DNA from: Brachionus rotundiformis
Taxonomy: Eukaryota; Rotifera; Eurotatoria; Ploima; Brachionidae
DNA: 64,000 bases
Direction of reading: 5' to 3'
Assembly: GCA_016802295.1 (NCBI GenBank)
Contig: JAESIW010000210.1
Location: 62,001-126,000 of the forward strand
Under the pieces are notes generated by a model, which saw only the letters and a list, made by a program, of their open reading frames with translations, had not been told where the DNA came from and searched no databases. The position numbers and the translations under genes are program-made. Positions 1-10,500 of this stretch are shown here, piece after piece. Numbering within the stretch: the first letter of the stretch is position 1; every line of letters starts with the position of its first letter.

Positions 1-2
1 TA

Positions 3-164
3 TGGCAACACTTAGATACTTTAACCGCAAAACACAACATTACTTATAATTGGGTAAAAGGGCACAGTGGTAACAAATACAACGAAATTGTAGATAACTT
101 AGCCACGCAATCGGTAAAAAACCAGCAACCTTTATTGCAAAATTATTTGCATTTGCTAAGTTAA
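3..164 (+). CDS. rnhA: Ribonuclease HI, C-terminal part (5' end outside window)
   Basis: The open frame running in from the left edge gives about 53 residues and ends with TAA at 162-164. It contains WVKGHSGNKYNE followed by VDNLAT, the C-terminal signature of RNase HI, which degrades the RNA strand of RNA-DNA hybrids; the His in the WVKGH stretch is the conserved catalytic-loop histidine of the family. The upstream catalytic acidic residues lie outside the window. The next gene, yqgE, follows after 99 bases on the same strand. The motif is clear, so the main uncertainty is only the missing 5' part. Confidence 0.85.
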   Translation, partial: WQHLDTLTAKHNITYNWVKGHSGNKYNEIVDNLATQSVKNQQPLLQNYLHLLS

Positions 165-263
165 TAAAATTTTATTGTGTTTTTGTACTTGCTATTAATA
201 AATTTAATAACTATATTATATTATATATACATAAAATATTAATTTAATTAAAGATTAATTTTA

Positions 264-875
264 ATGGCTAACGTACAAAAATTTACAGTAGATGGTTCTT
301 TGGTGGGCAAATTTTTAGTTTCTACGCCTGCTATTGTAGATAATAGGTTTTATAAATCGGTAATTTTAATTACTCATCATACGGTTAATGGTTCTATGGG
401 GGTGGTGTTAAATAAACCTTCGGCTCATACTTTTTTTCATATTTTAAAAAGCGTTAACCCAGATATTACCGCAGATAAACAAAAACTAGCAAATAATAAA
501 ATAAATATTGTGCTAGGCGGGCCTTATAATTCTAATAATTTATTTGTGGTGCATAGTAACGATTATTTTGCAGAAGAAACTGTTAAGCTAAATTCGCACC
601 TAAGCCTTACTAACCAACCAAAAGTTGTTACAGATGTTGCCACTGGCAATGGCCCTAGCAAATGCTTTATTGCAATTGGTTGTTGCAACTGGGAAGCCGG
701 CCAACTAGAAGACGAACTGCTAGGAAACGACTGGGTTTTGTTTAACGATATTAACGAAAGCTTGTTTAATTACAGTGGTTTAGATATGGCTATTATGCAT
801 TTTAATTTTAGTAAGTTTTTAGGAGTTAGCAATTACTCGTTATACTCTTTTAATAGTAATTATAAAATTAATTAA
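264..875 (+). CDS. yqgE: YqgE/AlgH family protein (UPF0301)
   Basis: The 203-residue product matches the YqgE/AlgH family in length and pattern. The N-terminal part has GKFLVSTPAI and then SVILITHH, NGSMGVVLNKP and later VLGGPYN, all typical of the fold, and the C-terminal half carries a Gly/Cys-Trp segment (GCCNWEAGQLEDE) equivalent to the family's GYAGW-GQLE motif. The biochemical role of this cytosolic family is not established. It sits downstream of rnhA and upstream of a beta-barrel gene. The start is the ATG following an AT-rich leader, with no strong Shine-Dalgarno motif. Confidence 0.85.
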   Translation: MANVQKFTVDGSLVGKFLVSTPAIVDNRFYKSVILITHHTVNGSMGVVLNKPSAHTFFHILKSVNPDITADKQKLANNKINIVLGGPYNSNNLFVVHSNDYFAEETVKLNSHLSLTNQPKVVTDVATGNGPSKCFIAIGCCNWEAGQLEDELLGNDWVLFNDINESLFNYSGLDMAIMHFNFSKFLGVSNYSLYSFNSNYKIN

Positions 876-981
876 TTAATGTGTTGATTTATATTTATTT
901 TATATTAAACTATATAGTATATAGTTGTTTATAGTGCATTTTTTGTGTATTATAATTTAAATTAATAATAAAGTTTTTAAA

Positions 982-1695
982 ATGAAAGTAAAATATCTTT
1001 TAATTGTTTTTTTTCTATCTTGCGGGTATTTATCGGCAAATATATTGTCGCCTTTAACTAAGTATTACGTGCAGTATAACGTTATGGTAAATGTTTACTC
1101 TGAATTTATAGACGATAGAAGAGGAACTGATGAGGACGGCAACCCTACAGAAAATATAGACACTTTTTCTACTAAGCAAAATTTTTTAATGCCACACGGC
1201 AATGTTGCTATTGGTATGGTTTTAAATAAATATTTAGAAACCGAAGTAGAACTTTCTAGCTATGCAGTACACTATACCGATGTAGTGCGTAATGCTAAAG
1301 TTGGCGATAAAGTTACTGCAAATAACGAAGAAAGCGTTATTAAAGCTAAAGATTCTGACTCTGCTTATTTACTAGTAGATTTTGCTTTAAACAACTGGCG
1401 TATAAATTATTTAACTTTAAAAAATTTAAAATCGTTTGTTAAGTTTGGTATTGGGGTTACATCGGTTAACCAACCACTACGTAACTTTGACGGCGGTAGA
1501 ACTCCTGCTTTTGGCTATATGGTAGGTGCTGGCGTAGATTACAAATTAAACGATTTATTTACTGCAGAATTTGGGGCAAAATATTTTGCTACACTACCTA
1601 AACGTTTAGAAACTTCTGCGGTGGGTGGGTCTTTTGTTAAAGGTACTTTCTCTCATTTTACCACTTACTTTGGGTTAAGATTATTTATTAACTAA
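982..1695 (+). CDS. Outer-membrane beta-barrel protein, unknown ligand
   Basis: The 237-residue protein begins with a Lys plus hydrophobic signal peptide (residues 1 to about 20, ending near SAN). The mature part alternates polar and hydrophobic residues as in transmembrane beta strands and ends with a terminal aromatic strand (TTYFGLRLFIN). A Gly-rich strand pair (FGYMVGAGVDYKL) near residue 180 is typical of small OmpW/OmpA-like or surface-antigen barrels. A similar barrel protein is encoded at 16739-17557. I infer outer-membrane location; the specific function (porin, adhesin or structural) cannot be read from the sequence. Confidence 0.6.
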   Translation: MKVKYLLIVFFLSCGYLSANILSPLTKYYVQYNVMVNVYSEFIDDRRGTDEDGNPTENIDTFSTKQNFLMPHGNVAIGMVLNKYLETEVELSSYAVHYTDVVRNAKVGDKVTANNEESVIKAKDSDSAYLLVDFALNNWRINYLTLKNLKSFVKFGIGVTSVNQPLRNFDGGRTPAFGYMVGAGVDYKLNDLFTAEFGAKYFATLPKRLETSAVGGSFVKGTFSHFTTYFGLRLFIN

Positions 1696-2014
1696 AGTTG
1701 CTTGTTTAGTATATTAATATGTACTATGTTGCCATATTTTAAAATTTATGGATTTAAATCTAAATCTAAATCATAAAACATAGCGTAATGTACTAATACT
1801 ATTTATTATACAATACAATCTTTTTAAATGTTACTATTTAATATTTATATTAACGCTATGTACTACTTAGCAACAATACCTACAATAATACTTAAAAAAA
1901 TTACAGCCTACATAGTGGTTTAAGCAAACATACATATTGTGTGTAATACAATGCGCCACAACATAAGTTGCGTTATGTTTATTAAATATAATGTTATATT
2001 TATAAAGTTAAAAT
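1696..2014. other. Convergent intergenic region with repeats
   Basis: This 319-base gap separates the ends of two convergent genes and holds no credible coding frame. It contains ATGTACTA three times (1719, 1788, 1858), spaced 69 and 70 bases. A perfect 9-base inverted repeat, ACATAGCGT at 1778-1786 and ACGCTATGT at 1853-1861, brackets the stretch. A short hairpin AACATAA/TTATGTT lies at 1960-1979 and might help termination of the minus-strand protease gene, although it lacks a T-run. Confidence 0.5.
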
Positions 2015-3349
2015 CTATTTTTTTAAATTATTTTGGGCTTGCTTTATTAATAACCGTGCTTGGTTGTAATTGTTAGAATTTACCGTAAAGTCTAACAAAG
2101 CAGCGTTGGCAAATTTAATGGCGGTTGGGTAGTTTTGTAGTAAAAAATTGTGCTCTGCTAACGCAAGATTAGCCAAAGCATTGTTGTTTAATTGCCCTTC
2201 TATTAATGCTTTTAAATGCCAAGCAGAAGGATTGTTGCTATTGCTGCTTATTGCAATATCTATATTGGTTTTAGCTTGTGCATAATTTTTTAAAGCGTAG
2301 TAACTTTTGGCTATGCTTAAATATATTAAATCTTTATTAGTATTAACATTAATAAGTTTTTTGTAGTATGCAATAGCTTGAGTAAAGTTATTTTGTTGGT
2401 AGTAAATATCGGCAATAATTTCGTTAACATAGTTAGATTGAGGCAAGGCCGTTAAAATTTGCAAGGCTTTATTATAGTTAGATTGCAAATAATAAGCAAT
2501 TGCTGTGCCATATAAAGCATAATTGGCGTTGTTGTTTTGGTAAATACTTAAAGCCGTAGTGGGGCTACTGTATGCGTTAACTTTAGCTTTAATATTTAAA
2601 AACTTATTTTGTAAATTAGTATTTATATAATTAGTACTAGGCATAACAATGTTGTTGTTAAAAAAACTTACTCTGGTATTGGTGCTAGGATGAGTGGTGT
2701 ACCAAGCAAAAATATTATTTTTATTGTTGGCGTCTTCTAATTGCAATAGTTTTTGCATAAATGTAAGTAGCCCTTTAGTGCCGTAGGGCGTTTGTTGTAG
2801 GTATTGATACGCCATTTGATCGGCTTGGGATTCTTCTGCTTTAGAATAAGCCAATACTTTGTTTAATGCTACATTTTGGCTACCTGCACCTAAAAATGCA
2901 ATTATACTGCCCGAATTTTGTGCTATATCTGTATTACTGCCTGCTAACAGTAAAGTGGCTAAAATGGTAGAGCCTATACCTATTAAAGCAAATAAATTAG
3001 CTTTGTTGTAAGCATCTTGCCCTCTGGCTAAATGCCCTAGGGTAATGTGGGCAAGTTCGTGCGCTAATACGCCGGCTATTTCGCTGTGGGTATCTGCAAA
3101 ACTAATTAAACCAGTGTGTATAAAAATATTTTGCCCGTTATATACAAAAGCATTGGGCGTAGGGTTGTTAACTATATAAATATTTATACTTTTACTATCT
3201 ACGCCTGCTACATTAAAAATAGGTTGCATTAATTGTTTAATAAAGTCTTCGGTTTCTATATCTTTAATTAATACAATATTATTAGCACTAATTGTGTTAT
3301 TTAAATTAATGCTAATAAATAAAAGTATAATTATAAGTTTTTTAAACAC
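2015..3349 (-). CDS. M48 family zinc metalloprotease with TPR region (BepA-like)
   Basis: The 444-residue protein starts with a signal peptide (about residues 1-22) and has the zinc-protease motif HELAH at residues 97-101, followed by a downstream Glu in the SKAEESQADQMA stretch that is the third metal ligand in M48 peptidases. The C-terminal part, from about residue 270, is built of helical repeats with Ala/Tyr spacing typical of TPRs. This architecture is that of BepA/YfgC-like periplasmic proteases, which act on misassembled outer-membrane proteins. Its gene lies 9 bases downstream of rne on the same strand, so it is probably cotranscribed. The stop codon is TAG. Confidence 0.85.
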   Translation of the reverse strand: MFKKLIIILLFISINLNNTISANNIVLIKDIETEDFIKQLMQPIFNVAGVDSKSINIYIVNNPTPNAFVYNGQNIFIHTGLISFADTHSEIAGVLAHELAHITLGHLARGQDAYNKANLFALIGIGSTILATLLLAGSNTDIAQNSGSIIAFLGAGSQNVALNKVLAYSKAEESQADQMAYQYLQQTPYGTKGLLTFMQKLLQLEDANNKNNIFAWYTTHPSTNTRVSFFNNNIVMPSTNYINTNLQNKFLNIKAKVNAYSSPTTALSIYQNNNANYALYGTAIAYYLQSNYNKALQILTALPQSNYVNEIIADIYYQQNNFTQAIAYYKKLINVNTNKDLIYLSIAKSYYALKNYAQAKTNIDIAISSNSNNPSAWHLKALIEGQLNNNALANLALAEHNFLLQNYPTAIKFANAALLDFTVNSNNYNQARLLIKQAQNNLKK

Positions 3350-3358
3350 TTTGCACGC

Positions 3359-5368
3359 TTATTTTAGTTTGTGTAGTAATTTTTTAAACCAACTGGTTGT
3401 AGGTTTTTTTGCAATACTGGGGGTTTCTTTTACTATAACTTTTTTAGCAGATTTAGGGGCGTTTTGCAAAGATTTATATTTTTGCAAATTTGCTTCTATT
3501 TCTTGTTCTAAAAATAATAAAGGCTGGCTACTGGTATTTTCTATTACGGTGTTTTCTATTTTATAAAACGGATACCCAATATCGTCGCTATATTCTATAG
3601 TAAGCTGAGCCCCTAGTAGTTCTTCTAAATCGGTTAATTCTGCACGTTTGTTGTTTAAAATATAAAAGGCTTCGTTACTGGGCATTAAAATAGTAACAGC
3701 ACTAGAAGATATTTCTACACGTTTGTGCTCTACATCGCTACGTAGGTTGCGTAAAATATTAAGTGCGTTAAGTTCTAGTGGTTTTACATAGCCAACGCCA
3801 TAACATTTAGGGCAAACATGAAAGATTTTTTCTGCTAAAGATGCTTTAATGCGTTGCCTAGAAATTTCTAACAACCCAAATTGCGATATAGGGGCTATAG
3901 ATATTTTAGCTTTGTCTTCTCTGGCTAAATCTTTAATTTTTTTCTCTATAATTGTGCGATTTTTAATATTTTCCATATCTATAAAATCTATAACAATTAA
4001 GCCTCCTATGTCTCGTAGTTTAATTTGTTTCATAATTTCTACGGCGGCTTCGGTGTTGGTTCTAATAGCGGTTTCTTCTACGTTTTGCTTACCTTTAGAC
4101 CTACCCGAGTTAACATCTATAGCTACTAGGGCTTCGGTAGAATTTATAACAATGTAGCCACCAGATTTTAAAAACACCACGGGCGAGTAAATACTATTAA
4201 TTTCGTCTTCTATTTTGTAGTATTTAAATAAGCTGGTTTTGGGGTTATCAAACTTAACTATTTTATTTAAAGATTCCGGAGCCAACGCACCTGCGTAAAT
4301 TTTGGCAGTGTTGTAAGCTTTTGTGCCTTGTATAACAATTTCTTCTACATTGGCGGTGTACATGTCTCTAATTACTTTTTTTAAAACAGAGCCTTCTTCT
4401 AACAATAAAGCAGGTTTTTTGTAGGTTTTGGCGTGTTTTTCTATTAAATTCCACATACCTAGTACGTAGTTGTAATCTTGCGTAATTTCTTCGTTAGTTT
4501 TTTCTAAGCTAGCTGTACGTACAATTAGGTTGGTATTTTTGTTTACATCTAAAGATTTTATTAAATCTTTTAAGCGTTTTCTGTCTGGTTTGTGTCTAAT
4601 TTTTTTAGAAATACTAATTTGAAAAGGAGTGTAAGGCATTAAAACGCAATATCTACCTGGTATAGAAATATAGCTGGTTAGTGCGGCGCCTTTGTTGCCA
4701 CGTTCTTCTTTTATTACTTGCACTAAAATATACTGCCCAACGCTTAGTACATCCTGAATTTTATAGCCGTATCTAGTACCGTAAGATGAATTTTCTAATT
4801 CTACTTGCTTTAAAAATTCTTCTTCGTCTATTAAATCGTCGTCGTCATCTTCGGCATCTGCAGTTTGGCTGTTGCTTGCGTTTGCAGGGTTAACCGTAGT
4901 GGTGTTGTATTGGCTGTATGCTTTTTCTAGGTCTTCTTCTACGCTGGTTTGCGGGCCAGAATCTGCGGTGTTTATAGTATTTGTATTTATTTCTACAGTA
5001 GGGGTTGCATTGTTATTTACATTGTTTTTTTGTAGTCTAGCTTTGCGTTTTTGTTTTAGTTGTTCTCTGTAAGCTTGTTGTTTTTCGTCTATTTCTTTGC
5101 GTTGTGCATCGTTTAAATTAAAGTATTTTATATTTACTTCATCAAACGGTAAAAATCCTTGTCTTTTTTCGCCATAGTCTATAAAAGCGGCTTGTAAAGA
5201 TGCTTCTATTTTAGTAATTTTAGCTAAATAAATATTACCTTTTAGTTCGTCTTTACTGCATACTTCAAATTCGTAATCGGTTAGGCTGTATTTGTTGTTT
5301 TGGTTTTCTAAAATAGCTACCCGTGTTTCTTCTAAATGGTGGGCGTCTATTAAAATTTTTTTATTCAT
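3359..5368 (-). CDS. rne: Ribonuclease E/G family endoribonuclease
   Basis: The 669-residue product has the RNase E/G catalytic core: an S1 domain beginning near residue 40 (KGNIYLAKITKIEASLQAAF), the Mg-binding aspartates in VAIDVNSG (D418) and GGLIVIDFIDME (D461), and the Zn-link CPKC (C519, C522). The S1 domain is interrupted by an insertion of roughly residues 95-195 that is Lys/Gln-rich and then strongly acidic (a run of Asp near 173-178), a form common in alphaproteobacterial RNase E. It is the central mRNA-decay and RNA-processing enzyme. The long C-terminal degradosome scaffold of gamma-proteobacteria is missing; only a short basic tail remains. Confidence 0.93.
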   Translation of the reverse strand: MNKKILIDAHHLEETRVAILENQNNKYSLTDYEFEVCSKDELKGNIYLAKITKIEASLQAAFIDYGEKRQGFLPFDEVNIKYFNLNDAQRKEIDEKQQAYREQLKQKRKARLQKNNVNNNATPTVEINTNTINTADSGPQTSVEEDLEKAYSQYNTTTVNPANASNSQTADAEDDDDDLIDEEEFLKQVELENSSYGTRYGYKIQDVLSVGQYILVQVIKEERGNKGAALTSYISIPGRYCVLMPYTPFQISISKKIRHKPDRKRLKDLIKSLDVNKNTNLIVRTASLEKTNEEITQDYNYVLGMWNLIEKHAKTYKKPALLLEEGSVLKKVIRDMYTANVEEIVIQGTKAYNTAKIYAGALAPESLNKIVKFDNPKTSLFKYYKIEDEINSIYSPVVFLKSGGYIVINSTEALVAIDVNSGRSKGKQNVEETAIRTNTEAAVEIMKQIKLRDIGGLIVIDFIDMENIKNRTIIEKKIKDLAREDKAKISIAPISQFGLLEISRQRIKASLAEKIFHVCPKCYGVGYVKPLELNALNILRNLRSDVEHKRVEISSSAVTILMPSNEAFYILNNKRAELTDLEELLGAQLTIEYSDDIGYPFYKIENTVIENTSSQPLLFLEQEIEANLQKYKSLQNAPKSAKKVIVKETPSIAKKPTTSWFKKLLHKLK

Positions 5369-5828
5369 TATGTTAGTATCCTTATATATTATTTGTTTGT
5401 TTTTTTTAATTTAGGATTTTTTATTTTTTAATAAGTTTGCTGTATAAATTTTTTAGCTAGTATATTAGCAAACCGGTATTTTTTTATATATTTTATATAA
5501 TTATAAATTAAATTATTTATAAAAAACAAGCTTAAAGCCAGTTTTATTAACGATTATTAACCTAAATTTACTTGCCAAATAATCGTATTAAATATATTAT
5601 ATAATATAAAGTACTAATTGTTAAGTAGATATTAATTATTATTACATTATAATTTTTTTGCAAGGCTATATAGCTATGTATTAACTACATATATTGTTAT
5701 TTACAATGTTTTTAGTATTAAATAAAAATATTTTATGCTAAACTATATAAATAACTGTAATTTTAAATATAAAATTAGCTTTAAGTTTAAAGAATTAACA
5801 AATTAAACAGTAAAAAAGAAGATTAATT
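5369..5828. promoter_or_regulatory. Divergent AT-rich intergenic region (rne / amiC)
   Basis: This 460-base gap lies between two divergent genes and has no coding frame. It is almost purely AT with many TATAAT-like stretches (for example near 5596-5610), so promoters for both rne and the amidase must lie here, but individual -35/-10 pairs cannot be assigned with confidence. The length upstream of rne leaves room for a long 5' leader, which in other bacteria is the target of RNase E autoregulation; that is inference from the family, not seen here. Confidence 0.4.
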
Positions 5829-7562
5829 ATGACGTTGAAGTTTTTGTTTTTAAATATTAAATTTTTAGTGGTTTCTGTTGCTATTTCTATGTGTTTTACA
5901 AATATTACACTGGCAGAAGACACAACAGTAGATAAAAAAGAAGAAACCAAGGTAGAAAAACCAGTAACGCCTACTAGTGCAACGCCACCTACTAGTGCAG
6001 TTGCTACAGATTCTGTAACCGCAGGTAGTAAATCTGCTAATAATACCGCTAGCCCTAGCAATGCAACAACTACTGCCCCAAGTAATAATGCACCTACTAA
6101 TAAAGCAAATAACAATGTAGATTCTGCAAAGCAAGCAACTGAAAATACCGCCAATAGTGCTTTACCGCAAAACCCTGCAGAAGTACTAAAACCAACGCCA
6201 ACCAATGGATCTACTGCAGAAAACCCAAAAACTTATAAAGATGAAAACCTAAGTGGTTATAAAGGCAATGTTAAACCTATGGGTATGTTTTTAGATGTTG
6301 ATATTAAAAATTTACCTAATGGTAATTTTGAACTTTCTTTTTTAGTTAGTAGATCGTTTTTAGCAGAAGTTAAAGTTTTAAACTTTCCTTATAGGCTTTT
6401 AATTGATATTCCTATGCCGTATAAGTGGGATATACCTAAGAGTTCGGTAGATAAAAGAATTCCTGTTACTTTAATAGAATCGTTTAGATACGGCCACCCT
6501 TCAGAAGATATTTTTAGGGTAGTGGCGGATCTTTCTAGGCCAGTAACTTTAATTTCGGTTAATATTAAAGAAGACAAAGACGGCAAGTTTAAATTAACAG
6601 TAGAGTTTGCTTACGGCAACAAAAGTGCAATTGGTTTGTTAAATAAATCTATTGCGTTTAACCAAAATTCCGAAGCCCTAGGCGTAGTTAAAGAAGCTGC
6701 TAGGTTAAGCAACGAAAACTACGTGGCACAGGCAAAGTCTGAAAGTAACAAAATAAGAATAAACAGTTACTTAAGCAATGTAGATTACCCTTTGCCTAGT
6801 GTAGAGTTTAAAAGTCGTCCTATTTTAGTTATGGTAGACCCAGGGCACGGCGGTAAAGATCCAGGGGCGGCAAGTAAAGACAACCAAGTTTTAGAAAAAG
6901 ATGTTGTGTTAGAGATTTCTAAATATATTAAAAAATACTTAGAAACTAACCAAGAAGTAGCTGTGGTATTAACCAGAAACGGCGATTACTACCTACCGCT
7001 AAAAGATAGAATTTTATGGGCAGAGTATTTTGGTGTAGATTTATTTGTTTCTATACATGCAGATAAGTCGCCTTCGGGTTCGTTGTCTTCTGGTATGTCT
7101 ATTTACACGCTTTCTGAAGTGGCATCAGACGCCCAAGCACAGTTATTAGCTAACAATGCTAATAAGTCAGACTTAGTTGCAGGTGTAGATTTTAGTAAAG
7201 AAGACGACGTAGTTAACCGCATTTTAACCAGTTTGTATCAACGTGTAAAGGTTAATGATTCTATATCTTTGGCTCAAAATATTATTATGCAATCTGCTAA
7301 TGATGTTCCGTTGTTGGTTAATCCGTTGCGTTCTGCAGGGTTTGCGGTTTTAAAAGTGCCTAATACTCCTTCGGTATTAGTAGAAACGGGGTTTTTATCT
7401 AGCAAGCAAGATTTAGAAAATTTAACTAGCACTTTTTATAAAGATAAACTGGCTAAGCAAATTTCTGCTGGTATACTAGCTTATTTGTTTGATAGAAAAC
7501 TACTTAGTGTGCTACCTGCAAATATAGATGTTGAAGCTTTAAAAAACGCTAATACTAAATAA
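5829..7562 (+). CDS. amiC: N-acetylmuramoyl-L-alanine amidase with AMIN domain
   Basis: The 577-residue protein has a signal peptide (1 to about 29, cleavage near LAE), a Thr/Asn/Ala-rich linker to about residue 145, an AMIN domain (about 150-260) that targets such enzymes to the septum or envelope, and an Amidase_3 catalytic domain (about 330-555). The zinc/catalytic residues are visible: H340 in VDPGHGG, E356, H410 in VSIHAD and E519 in VLVETGFLS. It cleaves peptide stems from glycan strands during cell separation. The gene lies 18 bases upstream of the PBP1A gene, consistent with a peptidoglycan operon. Confidence 0.9.
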   Translation: MTLKFLFLNIKFLVVSVAISMCFTNITLAEDTTVDKKEETKVEKPVTPTSATPPTSAVATDSVTAGSKSANNTASPSNATTTAPSNNAPTNKANNNVDSAKQATENTANSALPQNPAEVLKPTPTNGSTAENPKTYKDENLSGYKGNVKPMGMFLDVDIKNLPNGNFELSFLVSRSFLAEVKVLNFPYRLLIDIPMPYKWDIPKSSVDKRIPVTLIESFRYGHPSEDIFRVVADLSRPVTLISVNIKEDKDGKFKLTVEFAYGNKSAIGLLNKSIAFNQNSEALGVVKEAARLSNENYVAQAKSESNKIRINSYLSNVDYPLPSVEFKSRPILVMVDPGHGGKDPGAASKDNQVLEKDVVLEISKYIKKYLETNQEVAVVLTRNGDYYLPLKDRILWAEYFGVDLFVSIHADKSPSGSLSSGMSIYTLSEVASDAQAQLLANNANKSDLVAGVDFSKEDDVVNRILTSLYQRVKVNDSISLAQNIIMQSANDVPLLVNPLRSAGFAVLKVPNTPSVLVETGFLSSKQDLENLTSTFYKDKLAKQISAGILAYLFDRKLLSVLPANIDVEALKNANTK

Positions 7563-7580
7563 AATACATTTAAAGTAAAC

Positions 7581-10500
7581 ATGAAAAAACTGTTTAAACA
7601 ATTTGCTGTGGTTTATAAAAGTTGGGTTTATGTAGCTAAAGAATTAAAAGACTTTTTATACTTTGTTTACCTAAAAGCTTTAACTAGCTTGGCAGGTAAA
7701 GGTAGCAAAAAAAGTACAAATAATGGCGGTTTGCATAAATTATCTAATACGCAAAGCAATGCCACGCCTAGTGCAACTAATTTACAAACTAAGCAAAACC
7801 AAGCCCAAAGCTTAGGTAACATTAACGTTAATACTAGCACTGCTAATACTAATAATAGTTTGCCTACTAAAAACTTAGATATTACACAAGTTAATTTTAG
7901 CAATAATGCAAATAATAATAACAATATTAATGTTAAAAACACTTATAAAACCATAGATAGCAAGCAACCTACCCCAAAAGTTATACACACCAATGTTGCA
8001 CAAGATAGTGAACCAGAAAATATTGAAGCACAAGATAGCAACACACAAACTACAGAAATACAAAACACTACAACACAAAATACTGCTAATTTAAGCAAAC
8101 CAAACAATGCAAGTAGCAATGTAACTACAGTTTTTGATACAATAAATAATGTAAAAGTTAGTGCTTATACCCCAAACAACAGCCCAAGCCAACAAATTAA
8201 TATAAATACACAGCAAGTTGCAGAAACTGCATTTAAAGAAAACGAAGTTACAGAAGCTGAGTTTACAAAAAATACATCTACAAATAACCAATACCACAAT
8301 AATATTAACGCCAACGCAAATACCAACCCTAATACCAACGCAAATGTAAATTATACTAGCATAAACAACGCTAATACAATACCTAACAGTGCATCTGCAA
8401 CGCCACAAGGGGTATCGGCAAAAGATATTTTATTACCCCCTAATTTAGCCAAGCCAAAAAAACGCAACCGATTGTTTTTATATGCTTTTAGGCTGTTTTA
8501 TTTAGGGCTAATTGCGGTTGCTTTATTAATTACATACATAGCGTGGGATGCCCCAGATTATAATTCTATAATTAATTACCAACCGCCTTTAAGCACAAGG
8601 CTATATGCCGCAGATGGTGCTTTAATAACCGAGTTTTCTAACGAAAAACGCCTGTTTGTACCTGTGTACGATATTCCAAAGCATGTGCAAGAAGCCTTTA
8701 TTTCGGCAGAAGATAAAAACTTTTATTCGCATCATGGGTTTGATTTTAAAGGTTACGCCAGAGCAATGGTTAACAACGTAAAATATTTGCTTGGCAGGTA
8801 CGATAATTTTCAAGGAGCATCTACCATTAGCCAGCAAGTTTCTAAAAACTTTTTTTTAGATAGTAGCCGTACTATTATGCGTAAATTAAAAGAGGCGTAT
8901 ATTACTTTTAGAATAGAAAATTTGCTATCTAAAGACTATATTTTAGAGCTTTACTTAAACCAAATTTACTTAGGTAGGGGGTCTTACGGAGTTGCCACGG
9001 CTTCGTTAAATTATTTTAATAAGTCTGTTAGCCAATTAACTTTAGAAGAAGCCGCATTTTTAGCCGCACTGCCTAAAGCACCTTCTAGGTACGACCCTGC
9101 AAATAATTACACCAATGCTAAAGATAGAAGAGACTGGGTAATATCTAGAATGTTAGATGACGGTAAAATTACACAACAACAAGCCAACACCGCCACCAAT
9201 GCCCCAATAAATTTTGTAGAAAACAATGTATTGCAACCTTATAACGATATTAATAAATATGCCAGCGAAGAAATTAGAAAAGATTTAGTGGCTAAATTTG
9301 GCAACAATAAGTTTTATAACGATGGCTTAATTATAAAAAGCACTATTAACAACGCTTATCAGCAATATGCTTATAAATCTTTACGCAACGGCTTAGAAAC
9401 TTTTGATAAAAGGCTAGGCTACAGAAAACCTTTTTATAGCTATAACGAAGAATACACAACCGCAGAACTATTAAGTGTTACAAATAACACACCATTGTGG
9501 TTAAATTTAATGCAACAAAACAAGCAGGTTAGTACTTATAAGTTTAAAATTGACCCATGGCGTTTAGCAATGGTTTTAAGTGTAGATAAACAAGTGGTTA
9601 GCATTGGTTTGTTAACGGGCGATATTGTAGAGGTTTATTTAGAAAATAATAACTGGGTTAAACCTGCAGATACCAACCAAGATGCCGATTTTTCTTTAAT
9701 TTTTAAGCCATCTGATGTAATTTATGTTGAAGAAGTTAACGGAGTGTGGGAAATTAAGCAAGTGCCAGAAGTAAATGGTGCTATAATGGTTATGAATATA
9801 CACACAGGCGATGTACTGGCTATGCAGGGTGGGTATTCGTTTGTATTTAGCCAATTTAACCGTGCCACACAAGCTTATAGGCAACCGGGGTCTGGTTTTA
9901 AACCTTTTGTGTATTTAGCTGCTTTAACTAAAGGGGCTTCGCCCGCAGATACTGTGTTAGATGCACCGTATATTTACGATAATGGCGATACGGTTTGGCG
10001 TCCTAAAAATGATAATAATTCTTACAGGGGCTATGTAACATTAAGGCTAGCTTTAGAGCGTAGTGTTAACCTTGCAACTATTAGAGTTACCGAAGCAATT
10101 GGTTTAGATGCAATTTCTAACATAACCAGCAAGCTAGGTTTGTACAATGAACCTTTAGATAATTTTAGCCAAGCTTTGGGGTCTAAAGAAACAACGTTGC
10201 AACGTATTATAACGGCTTATTCTATAATTGCCAATGGTGGTAAAAAAATTACGCCTAATTTAGTACAATTAGTGCAAGATAAAAAAGGCAATACGTTGTA
10301 TTCTAGTGCTAATACAGATTGCGTTAATTGCAATGCAGTGCAGTGGCAAAATCAACAACCAACAGAATTACCAGACAACAGACAGCAATTGTTAGATCCA
10401 CAAAATGCTTATTTAATTAAAAATTTAATGAAAGGCGTGGTAGACAGAGGAACCGGCAGAGCTTTAAGAATGGATAAATACGATATAGCAGGCAAAACTG

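Noticed and set aside
5795..6205. Minus-strand frame of 136 codons opposite the amidase N-terminus
   Set aside because: It mirrors the low-complexity Ala/Thr linker of amiC and yields a repetitive Val/Leu/Ala protein, a known artefact of such linkers.
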